A stretch of DNA of 9,656 bases from Clostridiaceae bacterium (GCA_012522035.1 JAAYLF010000060.1:1-9656); one strand, 5' to 3'. Counted from the stretch's first letter, positions 1 to 7,676 are shown. Program-made: numbers and translations. Notes: generated by a model from the letters alone, not told the origin.

Positions 1-2189
1 AAAGAATCGGGTGACTGCGACCTTGTTGTCTTCAATGAATTTTGCAGTGGCTTTTATAGTCTCAATGGTATCACCATCGGCTCCCACCACCATTTCTGTA
101 GAAACATCAATACCTGCATCTCTTATTTTCTTGAGCAAAACACCATACTCCTTCGGATGAGCCCATCTTTTGTTTATGGAGTCAAGACTTTCCTTTGAAA
201 TGCTTTCAAGACCAAAACTTAATACATCGCAGCCACTTTCTGCAACTGCCTTCAAAAGTTTTTCGTTCCTTGCAATATTAATTGAACACTGACTCATCCA
301 CTTCATGCCAAGCTTCTTGATTTCCTGACACAGCTCAAACATGTAATCCGGATCCGAAGCAATATTGTCATCCAAAAGAAGGAATCTCTTGAAACCAAGC
401 TCTTTTATTTGCTTGATATCTCTTACAACCTCGCTTATCTCTCTTCTGTGATATTTGCTTTTGTAAAGGCAAGCCACAGAGCATAAACTGCAGGAATGCA
501 TGCAGCCTCTTCCTGCCTGCACGGGAAGAAAATTTCCTATTCTCTTATTCATAATCAAATCAAATCTGGAAGATGGATATTCAAGCTTTGTTAGAGGTTT
601 TTCATAAAAATCCTTTAATGTGTTGTTTTCAATATCCTTTAAAACCTCTTTCCACACTTCCTCCGCATCCCCAATTATTACACTGTCACAGTACTTTTTT
701 GCCTCATAAGGCATTAGGCTTGTCATATATCCGCCCATCAGTACGATTTTGCCTCTCTTTTTAAACTCTTTGGCAATATCAATGGACCGTATGACAGCAT
801 GCCCCATGCTGCCAATACCAACAACATCGCAATCAGTGTCAAAGGGTACATCCTCTATGGTCTCAAGACAGATTTCCACCTCCCAGTCTTCAGGAGTAAG
901 GGCTGCAAGAAGGCGGAGGGCAAGACCTACGAAATATAGCCTTGACTTTTTTATCATGTCAATGCTTTTTTTGGGATTGACCATGGTGCTGTAGTAAAGA
1001 AGTATTGTATACAGGTAGTACTTTCTTACTGATATCTTTGTCGGCCTTACAACCAGATGCGCCATGTCCCATTTTTCATACTCCTCCCATTTTACAATAA
1101 GTTTGTCTTTGTACAAGTCATACATATCTGTGCCGGGAAGAGGAGTAAATGGCTGCAGGTTCACAAAGGTAATTCCCAGCTTTTTAATCCAGTTCTTGAG
1201 CTTTTTAAAATCTTCCTTGTCCCAGTCAATCCCCAGAATGAAAGTGCCGTAGCATTCAATATCATATTTCTTGAGTATGGCCACTGCTTCTTTATTGATT
1301 TGGCTGTTTGACTTTTTGTTGTATCCTTCAAGTATTTGGTCATCGCAGGATTCAAGCCCGACAATTACCGCCCGAAGTCCGTTGGCCTTGAGCCTTTTAA
1401 TAATGTCTTCGTTTTGAGCAATGAAATCCGCTCTGCCATATACCAGGTATCTTTTCTTTATGTTTTCCTTTTCCAGCATGTCGCAGAAATGATTCAATCT
1501 ATCTGCATTAAAAGAAAGTTGTCGTCCACAATGTAGACTTCTTCTTCCTTGATTGTTTTCAGTTCATCAATTACATCTTCCACGCATCTGGCAAAGTATT
1601 TGTTGTCAGTAATTTCCCTGCAAAAGCAGAAACTGCATTTGTAGGGACAGCCAAAGGAAGTTTTAATCAGTGTACAGTTTCTGTGGAACATGTAATAGTA
1701 TTTTTTTCTGTACTTTTTAACTTTCTCCCTGTCTGGGTACGGATAGCAAAAAGTTTGGGATTTTTCTTTTTCCAGCATTTCCAAAGCATCAATTCTGCTG
1801 TCTGCAATACCAAGAAAAGCGTCCAAAGCGTTTGCTTTTAGTACGTGGTCAATATATTCACATGAAAAATCCTCAGGACAAACTTCCGCATGCACACCCC
1901 CTACACAGACAATGATGTCCTTGTTTGCCTTCTTGATTTCTTCTGCATACTTTTTAATAACATTCACATGGGATATGTATCCTGTAAGGCCGACCATGTC
2001 CGGTTTATATTTCTTAACAAAACAGGTTACACTCTTTCTTTCCAGGATTTTATCCACAATATATACATCATGCCCGTGTTTTGACAGGTATGCGCTTACG
2101 TATTCAAGCTCCAGCGGCTCGCATATCATTACGTTTTGAAGGCCTATGGTTTCCTTGTGAGGTTTTGGCCTGATTAATATAATACGCAT
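1..2189 (-). pseudogene. Cobalamin-binding radical SAM protein, frameshifted and apparently fused to a second one; runs off the window
   Basis: The start is ATG at 2189, with a GAGGT ribosome site at 2195-2199. The first ~130 residues resemble a B12-binding Rossmann domain (MRIILIRPKP start, VGLTGYISHV, VCVGGVHAE). A radical SAM domain follows, with a CX3CX2C cluster motif (C181, C185, C188) for the 4Fe-4S cluster. The frame then stops at 1494-1496. One missing base in the AAAA run at 1510-1513 explains this: after VDDNFL the other frame continues with NADRLNHFCDMLEK and stays open to base 1. Near 880-950 the C-terminus typical of such proteins passes directly into a second B12-binding domain (LAALTPEDWEVEI, DVVGIGSMGHA, VLMGGYMTS), then a second CX3CX2C (codons at 502-504, 490-492, 481-483). 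The second module seems to lack its first beta-strand. The protein is at least 730 codons once the frameshift is repaired. Family assignment is firm; substrate is unknown. The frameshift could be a sequencing error, but the neighbouring genes are also broken. Confidence 0.82.
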
Positions 2190-2192
2190 AAT

Positions 2193-3155
2193 CTACCTCG
2201 TTTTCATAACATTGTAGTTCTCGTGTTCTTCGTTATATGACAGTTTATCCATATGTTTTAGTACAAGAGCTTTTACAAGTCTTGTGCTGTGGTTTGCATG
2301 CATGTATCTATTTTGCATGACAGCACCCAGTTTCATCTTGGTATCTGATGTGGTTTGACCAAAGTCAATGATCTCCGCCTTTTCCTCAATCCCTCGTTTT
2401 ATCACCTCAAACAGCATTCTGTAATACAAATCATGTACATTGTGGTACGAATAGTCTATGCCGCAGAATATAAAATACATTATTCCGTTCTTTTTGTAAA
2501 TCTGAATAAATGCAACGGCCCTTTTGTCCTCAAACACATATATATCTCCAAACTGCTGAAAGAAGCTTTTGCTCAGTTTCTCCAGCTTGAATGGGGACTT
2601 GTTGTATACATTAAGGTATAGGGAGTACAACTTGTCATCAAAATCCTTGTTGTCTATCCTCCTTATAAATATACTATTCTTTAAAGCCTTTTTTAGCCTG
2701 TATCTGTAGCTGCTTCTCATGGAGGAGAGATATTCTTCAGGAGTGTTCCATTCAACATGGAGTATATGGGTGGGAAGTGTTTCTCCTGTACCAAAAGATT
2801 CAATGCATTCTCTGTCGATGGTGTTTAGTACAAGCACAGCCCCTTTGAATGTGGAAATATATTTGTACATCCTTTTTTTAAGCTGCGTGCTTGTTGCATA
2901 AAAACCTTGGGTTCCAACAGATGCGGGTATGCCAATTATCCTAACAGGGTAATCTAGCTTCAGTTTGCTGTATGTAAATATATTTAATTTGAGTCTGTAT
3001 TCGCAAAATAAGGCAAAGTCATCACCTTCCGCAAGAAGATGATATTTCTGCCTGCAGGGGTTGGTCTTTTCAAGAACATGGAATAAATCCTTTTACTCTT
3101 TTACATAGGGCATGTCTGGCACGTCGCAAATTGAACTGTAGGTTTCAATCTTCAT
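2193..3155 (-). pseudogene. FemAB/BioF2-type GNAT acyltransferase with premature stop at codon 21
   Basis: The full frame is 321 codons starting at ATG 3155, inside the end of the upstream gene. It is interrupted by TAA at 3093-3095 (codon 21, context VKE-stop-KDLFHVL). The same frame carries family-like sequence on both sides of the stop (MKIETYSSICDVPDMPYVKE before, HVLEKTNPCRQKYHLLAEGD after), so this is a nonsense mutation and not a frameshift. The C-terminal half has the pattern of the Acetyltransf_6 (BioF2-like) group related to FemAB aminoacyltransferases: SSYRYRLKKALKN for the substrate-binding turn, FIFCGIDYSYH, and IDFGQTTSDTKMKLGAVM near the end. Such proteins transfer acyl or aminoacyl groups to amines in cell-wall, lipid or natural-product precursors; the substrate here cannot be read. 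An internal ATG at 2870 would give 225 residues but would lose the N-terminal GNAT half, and its AAAGG lies directly against the ATG, too close for a good ribosome site. Confidence 0.75.
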
Positions 3156-4156
3156 TCTTCACATCCATTTCATATGCAGCATAATGTTTGTACTTTTTGT
3201 CTGCAAAGGTGCCGCTCATAAGTCTTGAGGCCTTGTTTTCCTCAAGTATCCAGGAGGACTCTCCGCAGGTATATTTGTCTTTTACCTTGTCAGCTATGTA
3301 TTTAAGCAGAAGAAGCGGTATCCCTTTATTATGGTATTCAGCAGAACCCCAATTTCTCCTACCTTTACCTTTGTTATTCTCTTGTTGAATAGTTTGATCT
3401 TTAAAAGCGCAAGCACATTTATACTCTTCCCAGGCTTTATAATCTGATTGAAATCAGGATACCAAAGAACAAAACCTATTGGTCTGTCTCCGTCAAAGGC
3501 AAAGACAATGAAGTTCTTTGGAGAAAGTAGCAGCAGCTCTTTTACCAGAACCTTGTCTTCTTCATAGGAACTGGGGTAGTAATATCTGTGGTTCTTAAAG
3601 CACACATGGTTCAAATATGTGTATAGTCTTGCATCCTCGTCCAAATTTCTGGGGTTGAATTCTTTGATTATGTATCTCTTTCTTAATTTTTCATAAATTC
3701 TTGTGAACCTCTGCATTTTTACAAGACTCATATCCCAGTAAAAGGAGCACAGGCGTATTTCCTTCATGTTGTATCTTTCAAAGTACGATTTGTAGTAGGG
3801 CGGGTTGTATTGGGTGCCAAAGACCGGGTCTTTGTCAAAAGAGTCTATCAGGAACCCAAGGCCGTAGTTTACATGTCCGTTCATGCCCGCCACTATTTTC
3901 CCAATCTTTCTTTCCTTGCATATTTTTATTGCTTCTTTCATGAGCAAGTCAAAGGCTTCATGTTTTTCCGGCAGTGCTTCAAAGTATGCGATTTGAAGGG
4001 CATCCAGTTTGTCTGAGTGTATGAACACACACTGCATGACTATGTCCTTGTTTCCCAGTATGTATACGCCGCGTGCTTGTTGTCTTTGTATACTTTATTA
4101 AACAGGGAAAAATATATTTTTTGATCCTTTTTTGATTTTACATATACAACTTCCAT
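3145..4156 (-). pseudogene. YghO-like two-domain GNAT protein with two single-base deletions
   Basis: The start is ATG 4156 (AGGA at 4162-4165, 5-nt spacing); an in-frame ATG at 4168 has its GAGGA too close. Three frames must be joined to give a 337-residue protein. Frame one reads MEVVYVKSKKDQKIYFSLFN to about 4069. Frame two reads VYILGNKDIVMQCVFIHSDK to about 3341. Frame three reads PEYHNKGIPLLLLKYIADKV to the stop at 3145-3147. Each join needs one extra base: a third C in the plus-strand CC at 4069-4070, and a second G near 3342. Visible landmarks are GLGFLIDSFDKDPVFGTQYN (substrate half), FIVFAFDGDRPIGFVLWYPD (the central GNAT strands) and the rebuilt GVLPEYHNKGIP, the acetyl-CoA pyrophosphate loop. 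The order matches the YghO-like N-acetyltransferase group as I know it; substrate unknown. The first gene of the operon, it overlaps the next by 11 nt. Unbroken, the middle frame alone would start at 4037 and lack both ends. Confidence 0.75.
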
Positions 4157-4187
4157 TTGTATCCTCATTTCCTCTTTTGTTTTGTAT

Positions 4188-4216
4188 ATTATATTAAACA
4201 TGGAAGCTTGCGTAAA
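4188..4216 (-). promoter_or_regulatory. Sigma-70-type promoter of the minus-strand operon
   Basis: On the minus strand, TTTACG (4216-4211) and a perfect TATAAT (4193-4188) are separated by exactly 17 bp. The predicted start near 4181 leaves a leader of about 25 nt, which contains the ribosome site. The promoter looks undamaged even though the genes behind it are broken. Confidence 0.6.
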
Positions 4217-4226
4217 GGAAATGGGA

Positions 4227-4255
4227 TTTTTTTATTTGTATAAATATGATATACT
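4227..4255 (+). promoter_or_regulatory. Probable extended -10 promoter of the UroD-like / DUF1538 / P-II operon
   Basis: TATACT at 4250-4255 is preceded by TG one base away (4247-4248), which makes an extended -10 (TGATATACT). The -35 position 17 bp upstream (4227-4232) is only a T run, as is tolerated with an extended -10. The predicted start is near 4262, giving a ~32-nt leader to the ATG at 4294. An ATG at 4246 overlaps this -10, so it is unlikely to be the gene start. Confidence 0.5.
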
Positions 4256-4293
4256 ATATCTTGTGCCTATTACTCATATTCGGGGTGTTCAAC

Positions 4294-5352
4294 ATGATTA
4301 ACAAAGCCGATTTCGAAGACACGAAAACAAGGTTTTCCGAGTACTGGGCAAGAGAAAACCATGACAGGCCTTTGATCAGTGTAAAGGCTCCAAAATTGAA
4401 CGCAAAAGCAACATTTCCAAAAGTCCCTGAAAAACTTCAAGACAGATGGCTCGATACTGAATATGTAATTAAAGCGTCAAGAGCACATATGGAAAACACG
4501 TATTTTGGTGGAGAATCCTTTCCCATGGCATGGCCAAATCTGGGTCCTGATATATTTGGTGCTTTTTATGGTGTGGATGTAGATTTTTCACCGGATACCA
4601 GCTGGGCCCTACATAAGGAAATGGATTTAACCAATCTTGTTTTCGAAGAGAAGGGATATTATGCAAAAATATTGGAAATGACTAAAGCGATGCTTGAGGA
4701 TTCAAAAGGCGACTATCTGGTAGGTATAACGGACATACACTCCGGTCTTGACGGTATTGTATCTTTGATAGGTCCCGAAAACCTGTGCTACGAATTGTAT
4801 GACAACCCGGATGGAGTTAAAAAGGCAACCTTTGACATGTTGGAAGGATACAAAAAAGTGATGACTGAGCTTCATTCACTCATAACAGCATACCAGGCAG
4901 GAAGTACGAATTGGATGGGGGTGTGGCATGAGGGGTTGTGGTATCCGGTTTCCTGTGATTTTTGCTGTATGATTTCGCAGGAAATGTTTGATGAGTTTGC
5001 ATTGCCGGAGCTGATTGATGAGATTCGTTTTTTGGATGGTTCTCTCTTTCATTTGGATGGTCCGGGAGCTCTAAAACATCTGGATGCCCTGCTTGGGATA
5101 GAAGAGCTTGATGGAATACAATGGGTCTATGGAGCCGGGCAGCCAAGCGCTTCCTGTTGGATTGATATTCTCAAAAAAATACAAGATGCAAGGAAGCTGA
5201 TACATGTGGCTGTGACACCAAAGGATCTTCCGGTTCTTTTGGAAAATTTGGAGCCTGAAGGCGTCATGTATGAATTGTGGGTGTCTTCAGAGTACGAGGT
5301 GGATGAAATAATTAAAATGGCTCTTGGGAGCAGAAGAAAGAAGGTATACTAA
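4294..5352 (+). CDS. UroD-superfamily protein (corrinoid methyltransferase-like)
   Basis: The protein has 352 residues. The start at ATG 4294 is chosen because GGGGTG at 4282-4287 lies 6 nt upstream and the proposed promoter excludes the longer reading from 4246, whose extra residues are just hydrophobic translation of the promoter DNA. The N-terminus (FSEYWARENHDRPLISVKAP) and the later FPMAWPNLGPDIFGAFYG, GVWHEGLWYP and FHLDGPGALKHLD segments match the uroporphyrinogen decarboxylase / cobalamin-independent methyltransferase superfamily, in particular clostridial members often labelled trimethylamine corrinoid protein 2. Such TIM-barrel proteins commonly move methyl groups between corrinoid proteins and thiols, but others lack a known reaction. 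Possible metal or active-site residues are H212, C221, C224, C225 and H253. The HxC zinc motif of MtaA/MtbA is not seen, so the reaction is uncertain. It is first in an operon with the DUF1538 gene 27 nt downstream, and no terminator lies between them. No lesion is seen. Confidence 0.8.
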   Translation: MINKADFEDTKTRFSEYWARENHDRPLISVKAPKLNAKATFPKVPEKLQDRWLDTEYVIKASRAHMENTYFGGESFPMAWPNLGPDIFGAFYGVDVDFSPDTSWALHKEMDLTNLVFEEKGYYAKILEMTKAMLEDSKGDYLVGITDIHSGLDGIVSLIGPENLCYELYDNPDGVKKATFDMLEGYKKVMTELHSLITAYQAGSTNWMGVWHEGLWYPVSCDFCCMISQEMFDEFALPELIDEIRFLDGSLFHLDGPGALKHLDALLGIEELDGIQWVYGAGQPSASCWIDILKKIQDARKLIHVAVTPKDLPVLLENLEPEGVMYELWVSSEYEVDEIIKMALGSRRKKVY

Positions 5353-5360
5353 AATATATT

Positions 5361-5368
5361 AGGAAAGG
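5361..5368 (+). promoter_or_regulatory. Ribosome binding site for a TTG start
   Basis: AGGAAAGG lies 11 nt before TTG 5380. The nearer TTG at 5369 runs into TGA four codons later, so 5380 is the only workable start that keeps the N-terminus of the membrane protein. Confidence 0.5.
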
Positions 5369-5379
5369 TTGATTTTTGA

Positions 5380-6891
5380 TTGAGAAAACTCTTGTTTGCC
5401 AAGTTGAAAGAGTCTTTTCTTTCTGTTGTAACAATATTTGTGCTGGTGGTTTTGCTAAACCTGACCATGATTAAGATACCAGGATACAACATGCTTCTGT
5501 TTGTTGTGAGTGTTGTATTGATGATTTTGGGTATTTCCCTGTTTAACCTGGGTGTGGATATATCCTTGATGCCGATTGGTGAAAATGTAGGATCAGCCCT
5601 GGTTAAAACAAAGAGACTTGTTTTGATTGTCATTGTCTCTTTCCTTATCGGAGTGTTCATATGTGTCGCAGAGCCTGATCTGCACATACTGGCAGCCCAG
5701 ATAAGTGCAATCCCTGATTTGTATATAATTTTGGCTGTTTCAATTGGTGTGGGTGTTGCGGTTGTAATTGCTTTTTTGAGGATACTGCTGCAGATTAAGC
5801 TTTCATACATTCTAATGGGTTTTTACGCGGTTTCCTTTATTCTGTCAGCTTTTACAAACACCAATATAGTTTCCATTGCCTTTGAGTCGGGAGGAGTAAC
5901 CACCGGCCCAATAATGGTGCCCTTTGTAATGGCTCTTGGTTTAGGTCTTTCTTTTGTAAGGGGAGACAAAACCACTGAGGATGACAGCTTTGGTCTTGTT
6001 GCGCTATGCCTCATATGTCCCATACTTACTGTGCTTATTCTGGGTTTCATATTCGAGCCCAAGGGTGGAAGTGTTCTGAGTGTGCCTGATGTGTTGTCGG
6101 GTAAAGACATACTTAATTTGTATCTGCATGGCTTTCCTGAATATTTCAAACAGGTGGCAATAGCTCTGGCGCCCATCTTGATTTTGTTTGTAATATTCCA
6201 AATTCTTAGGCTAAAGCTTGGTAAAAGGACTCTTTTAAGAATAACTGTTGGCACAATATACACTTATTTTGGCCTTGTTTTGTTCCTTGCATCTGCAAAT
6301 ATTGGATTCATGCCAACAGGCTATTTGATTGGACTTAGTCTTACGGAAAACGTGTCACTCATTGCAATAGTATTAATCGGGCTTGCGATGGGCTTCTTTG
6401 TGGTTTCAGCAGAACCTGCGGTGTTTGTACTTAAAGAGCAGGTGGAGAATGTAACTAATGGTGCAATATCAGGAAAGTCACTTGGAATGGGACTGTCCAT
6501 AGGTGTTGCATTGAGTGTGGGTTTGTCCGTATTAAGAATTATCAAAGGTTTCTCAATACTGTATATTGTGATACCGGGATACATTTTTGCTCTCGTCCTG
6601 TCGTTTTTTGTGCCTCCTCTTTTTACTGCGATCAGTTTTGACTCGGGTGCTGTTGCATCAGGACCTCTTGCTGCAACGTTCATACTTCCGTTTGCGATAG
6701 GTGTTTGCGAAGGCCTGGGTGGCAATATCTTTACAGATGCTTTTGGCATTGTTGCAGTAATTGCGCTCATGCCGGTTGTAACCATGCAGATATTTGGTAT
6801 ATTCTATGCAATAAAGATGAGACTTGCGTTGAAGCAGAGTGCTATTGCACAAGTTGACGACAGAATTATTGATTATGATGAAGAGCAGTAA
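5380..6891 (+). CDS. DUF1538 integral membrane protein, internally duplicated
   Basis: A 503-residue, very hydrophobic protein with about a dozen likely membrane helices, a TTG start, and a short charged tail (QVDDRIIDYDEEQ). It belongs to the DUF1538 family. The two halves repeat each other at an offset of about 250 residues. AEP at 97-99 in VAEPDLHILAAQI corresponds to AEP at 344-346 in SAEPAVFVLKEQV. FESGGVTTGP (168-177) corresponds to FDSGAVASGP (420-429), and each is followed by a DSFGLVALCLICPIL / DAFGIVAVIALMPVV segment. Small, polar breaks of this kind inside helices (SGGVTTGP, AEP) are typical of secondary transporters or channels, which suggests a substrate path formed by the two repeats; that is inference. 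The family function is not established to my knowledge. It is followed 38 nt later by a P-II-like gene, a pairing that suggests P-II control of transport, as with AmtB-GlnK. The protein is complete. Confidence 0.88.
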   Translation: MRKLLFAKLKESFLSVVTIFVLVVLLNLTMIKIPGYNMLLFVVSVVLMILGISLFNLGVDISLMPIGENVGSALVKTKRLVLIVIVSFLIGVFICVAEPDLHILAAQISAIPDLYIILAVSIGVGVAVVIAFLRILLQIKLSYILMGFYAVSFILSAFTNTNIVSIAFESGGVTTGPIMVPFVMALGLGLSFVRGDKTTEDDSFGLVALCLICPILTVLILGFIFEPKGGSVLSVPDVLSGKDILNLYLHGFPEYFKQVAIALAPILILFVIFQILRLKLGKRTLLRITVGTIYTYFGLVLFLASANIGFMPTGYLIGLSLTENVSLIAIVLIGLAMGFFVVSAEPAVFVLKEQVENVTNGAISGKSLGMGLSIGVALSVGLSVLRIIKGFSILYIVIPGYIFALVLSFFVPPLFTAISFDSGAVASGPLAATFILPFAIGVCEGLGGNIFTDAFGIVAVIALMPVVTMQIFGIFYAIKMRLALKQSAIAQVDDRIIDYDEEQ

Positions 6892-6917
6892 GATTTGTAG
6901 TATAATGTGTGCGAAGT

Positions 6918-6922
6918 GGAGG
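6918..6922 (+). promoter_or_regulatory. Ribosome binding site of the P-II-like gene
   Basis: GGAGG is spaced 7 nt from ATG 6930. This decides the start against the in-frame GTG at 6909, which would place the site inside the coding region. Confidence 0.75.
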
Positions 6923-6929
6923 TCTTGTT

Positions 6930-7625
6930 ATGAAAGAGGATAGGCTTAAAGCCCTGGTAACAATAGTTGACTATTCTTATGCAAATACACTGCGTGATTT
7001 GATTAAGAAGCTCAACATACCCATAAGTCTTGTTAGTCATGGTTACGGATCTGCCAAAAGTGAGATTTATGACATATTGGGTTTTGGAAGTCCCAAGAAA
7101 ATTGTGGCTGTAAGTATTGTCAAGGATGAAGTGTCATTGGAAATATTGAAGAAGTTTGGCAAGAAACTCAATTTTGACAAAAAAGGAACCGGCATTGCTT
7201 TTACCATTGGTTTGAACAGTGTAAGTTCCCACATGCTTAATTTGTACAAGAATTGTGATATGAACACTGAATCGGAAAGTGAGGCTGATGAAATGGAAGC
7301 AAGTGGAGATTACAGCTTGGTGATTACAATTGTAGAATCGGGTCATTTTGACATGGTTATGGAATCTGCAAAGAAAGCAGGTGCTTCCGGGGGTACTTTG
7401 GTTCATGCCCGAGGTTTGGGTTCCAAGGAAGCGGAGAAGTTTTTGGGTATTACCATACAACCTGAAAAGGACATTGTATTGATAATTGCGCCAAATGACA
7501 AGAAGACTGCAATAATGCAAAGCATAACCATGGAAGCTGGACTTAACAAGGAAGGCAGAGGGATTTGTTTTTCACTGCCGGTTAGCGAAGCAATAGGGTT
7601 AATGGATAACACCGAGGAACAGTAA
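6930..7625 (+). CDS. P-II family nitrogen-regulator-like protein, tandem domains
   Basis: A 231-residue protein, about twice the ~112 residues of GlnB/GlnK. It consists of two ferredoxin-like P-II domains joined by an acidic linker (NTESESEADEMEASGD, about 112-127). Domain one covers ~6-110 (KALVTIVDYSYANTLRDLIK, then GYGSAKSEIYDILGFG at 38-53). Domain two covers ~128-231 (YSLVITIVESGHFDMVMESA, GASGGTLVHARGLGS at 151-165, and the P-II-like ending GRGICFSLPVSEAIGL from 209). P-II proteins form trimers that bind ATP/ADP and 2-oxoglutarate and dock on transporters or enzymes. Here two fused domains per chain may give a pseudo-symmetric assembly. The uridylylated T-loop tyrosine of enteric GlnB is not recognisable, so control by GlnD-type modification is unlikely. 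It is the last gene of the operon, directly downstream of the DUF1538 protein, its probable partner. The transport target is inference. Confidence 0.88.
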   Translation: MKEDRLKALVTIVDYSYANTLRDLIKKLNIPISLVSHGYGSAKSEIYDILGFGSPKKIVAVSIVKDEVSLEILKKFGKKLNFDKKGTGIAFTIGLNSVSSHMLNLYKNCDMNTESESEADEMEASGDYSLVITIVESGHFDMVMESAKKAGASGGTLVHARGLGSKEAEKFLGITIQPEKDIVLIIAPNDKKTAIMQSITMEAGLNKEGRGICFSLPVSEAIGLMDNTEEQ

Positions 7626-7638
7626 TAACTCAAAAAAC

Positions 7639-7670
7639 AAACCAGGGAGCTGTTAATACTCCCTGGTTTT
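7639..7670. terminator. Bidirectional intrinsic terminator between convergent genes
   Basis: AAACCAGGGAG (7639-7649) pairs perfectly with CTCCCTGGTTT (7659-7669) across a 9-base loop, forming an 11-bp stem. A T run follows on the plus strand (7667-7671), and an A-rich stretch precedes it (7632-7641), giving a U tract for the minus strand. It lies 13 nt after the P-II-like stop and 7 nt after the stop of the gene on the opposite strand, so it can serve both operons. Confidence 0.9.
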
Positions 7671-7676
7671 TGGTTG

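Noticed and set aside
1505..1520. Programmed -1 frameshift in the radical SAM gene
   Set aside because: The zero-frame context T CTT TTA is not a proper X XXY YYZ slippery site, and the neighbouring genes are broken in ways that cannot be programmed.
4246..4293. Longer N-terminus of the UroD-like protein from ATG 4246
   Set aside because: The codons overlap the proposed extended -10, there is no ribosome site before 4246, and the 4294 ATG has one at 6 nt.
5349..6785. Long minus-strand open frames opposite the DUF1538 gene (5349-5810, 5823-6263, 6321-6785)
   Set aside because: They are antisense shadows of a clear membrane protein, with low-complexity Thr/Ile/Pro-rich translations, no ribosome sites and no recognisable motifs.
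6901..6906. Perfect TATAAT before the P-II-like gene
   Set aside because: No -35 at a usable distance (TTGACG at 6854 is 41 bp away), and a start there would leave a very short leader. A weak internal promoter cannot be excluded.
7134..7633. Minus-strand frames opposite the P-II-like gene
   Set aside because: They are shadows of a conserved protein and would read through the terminator region; no start signals.
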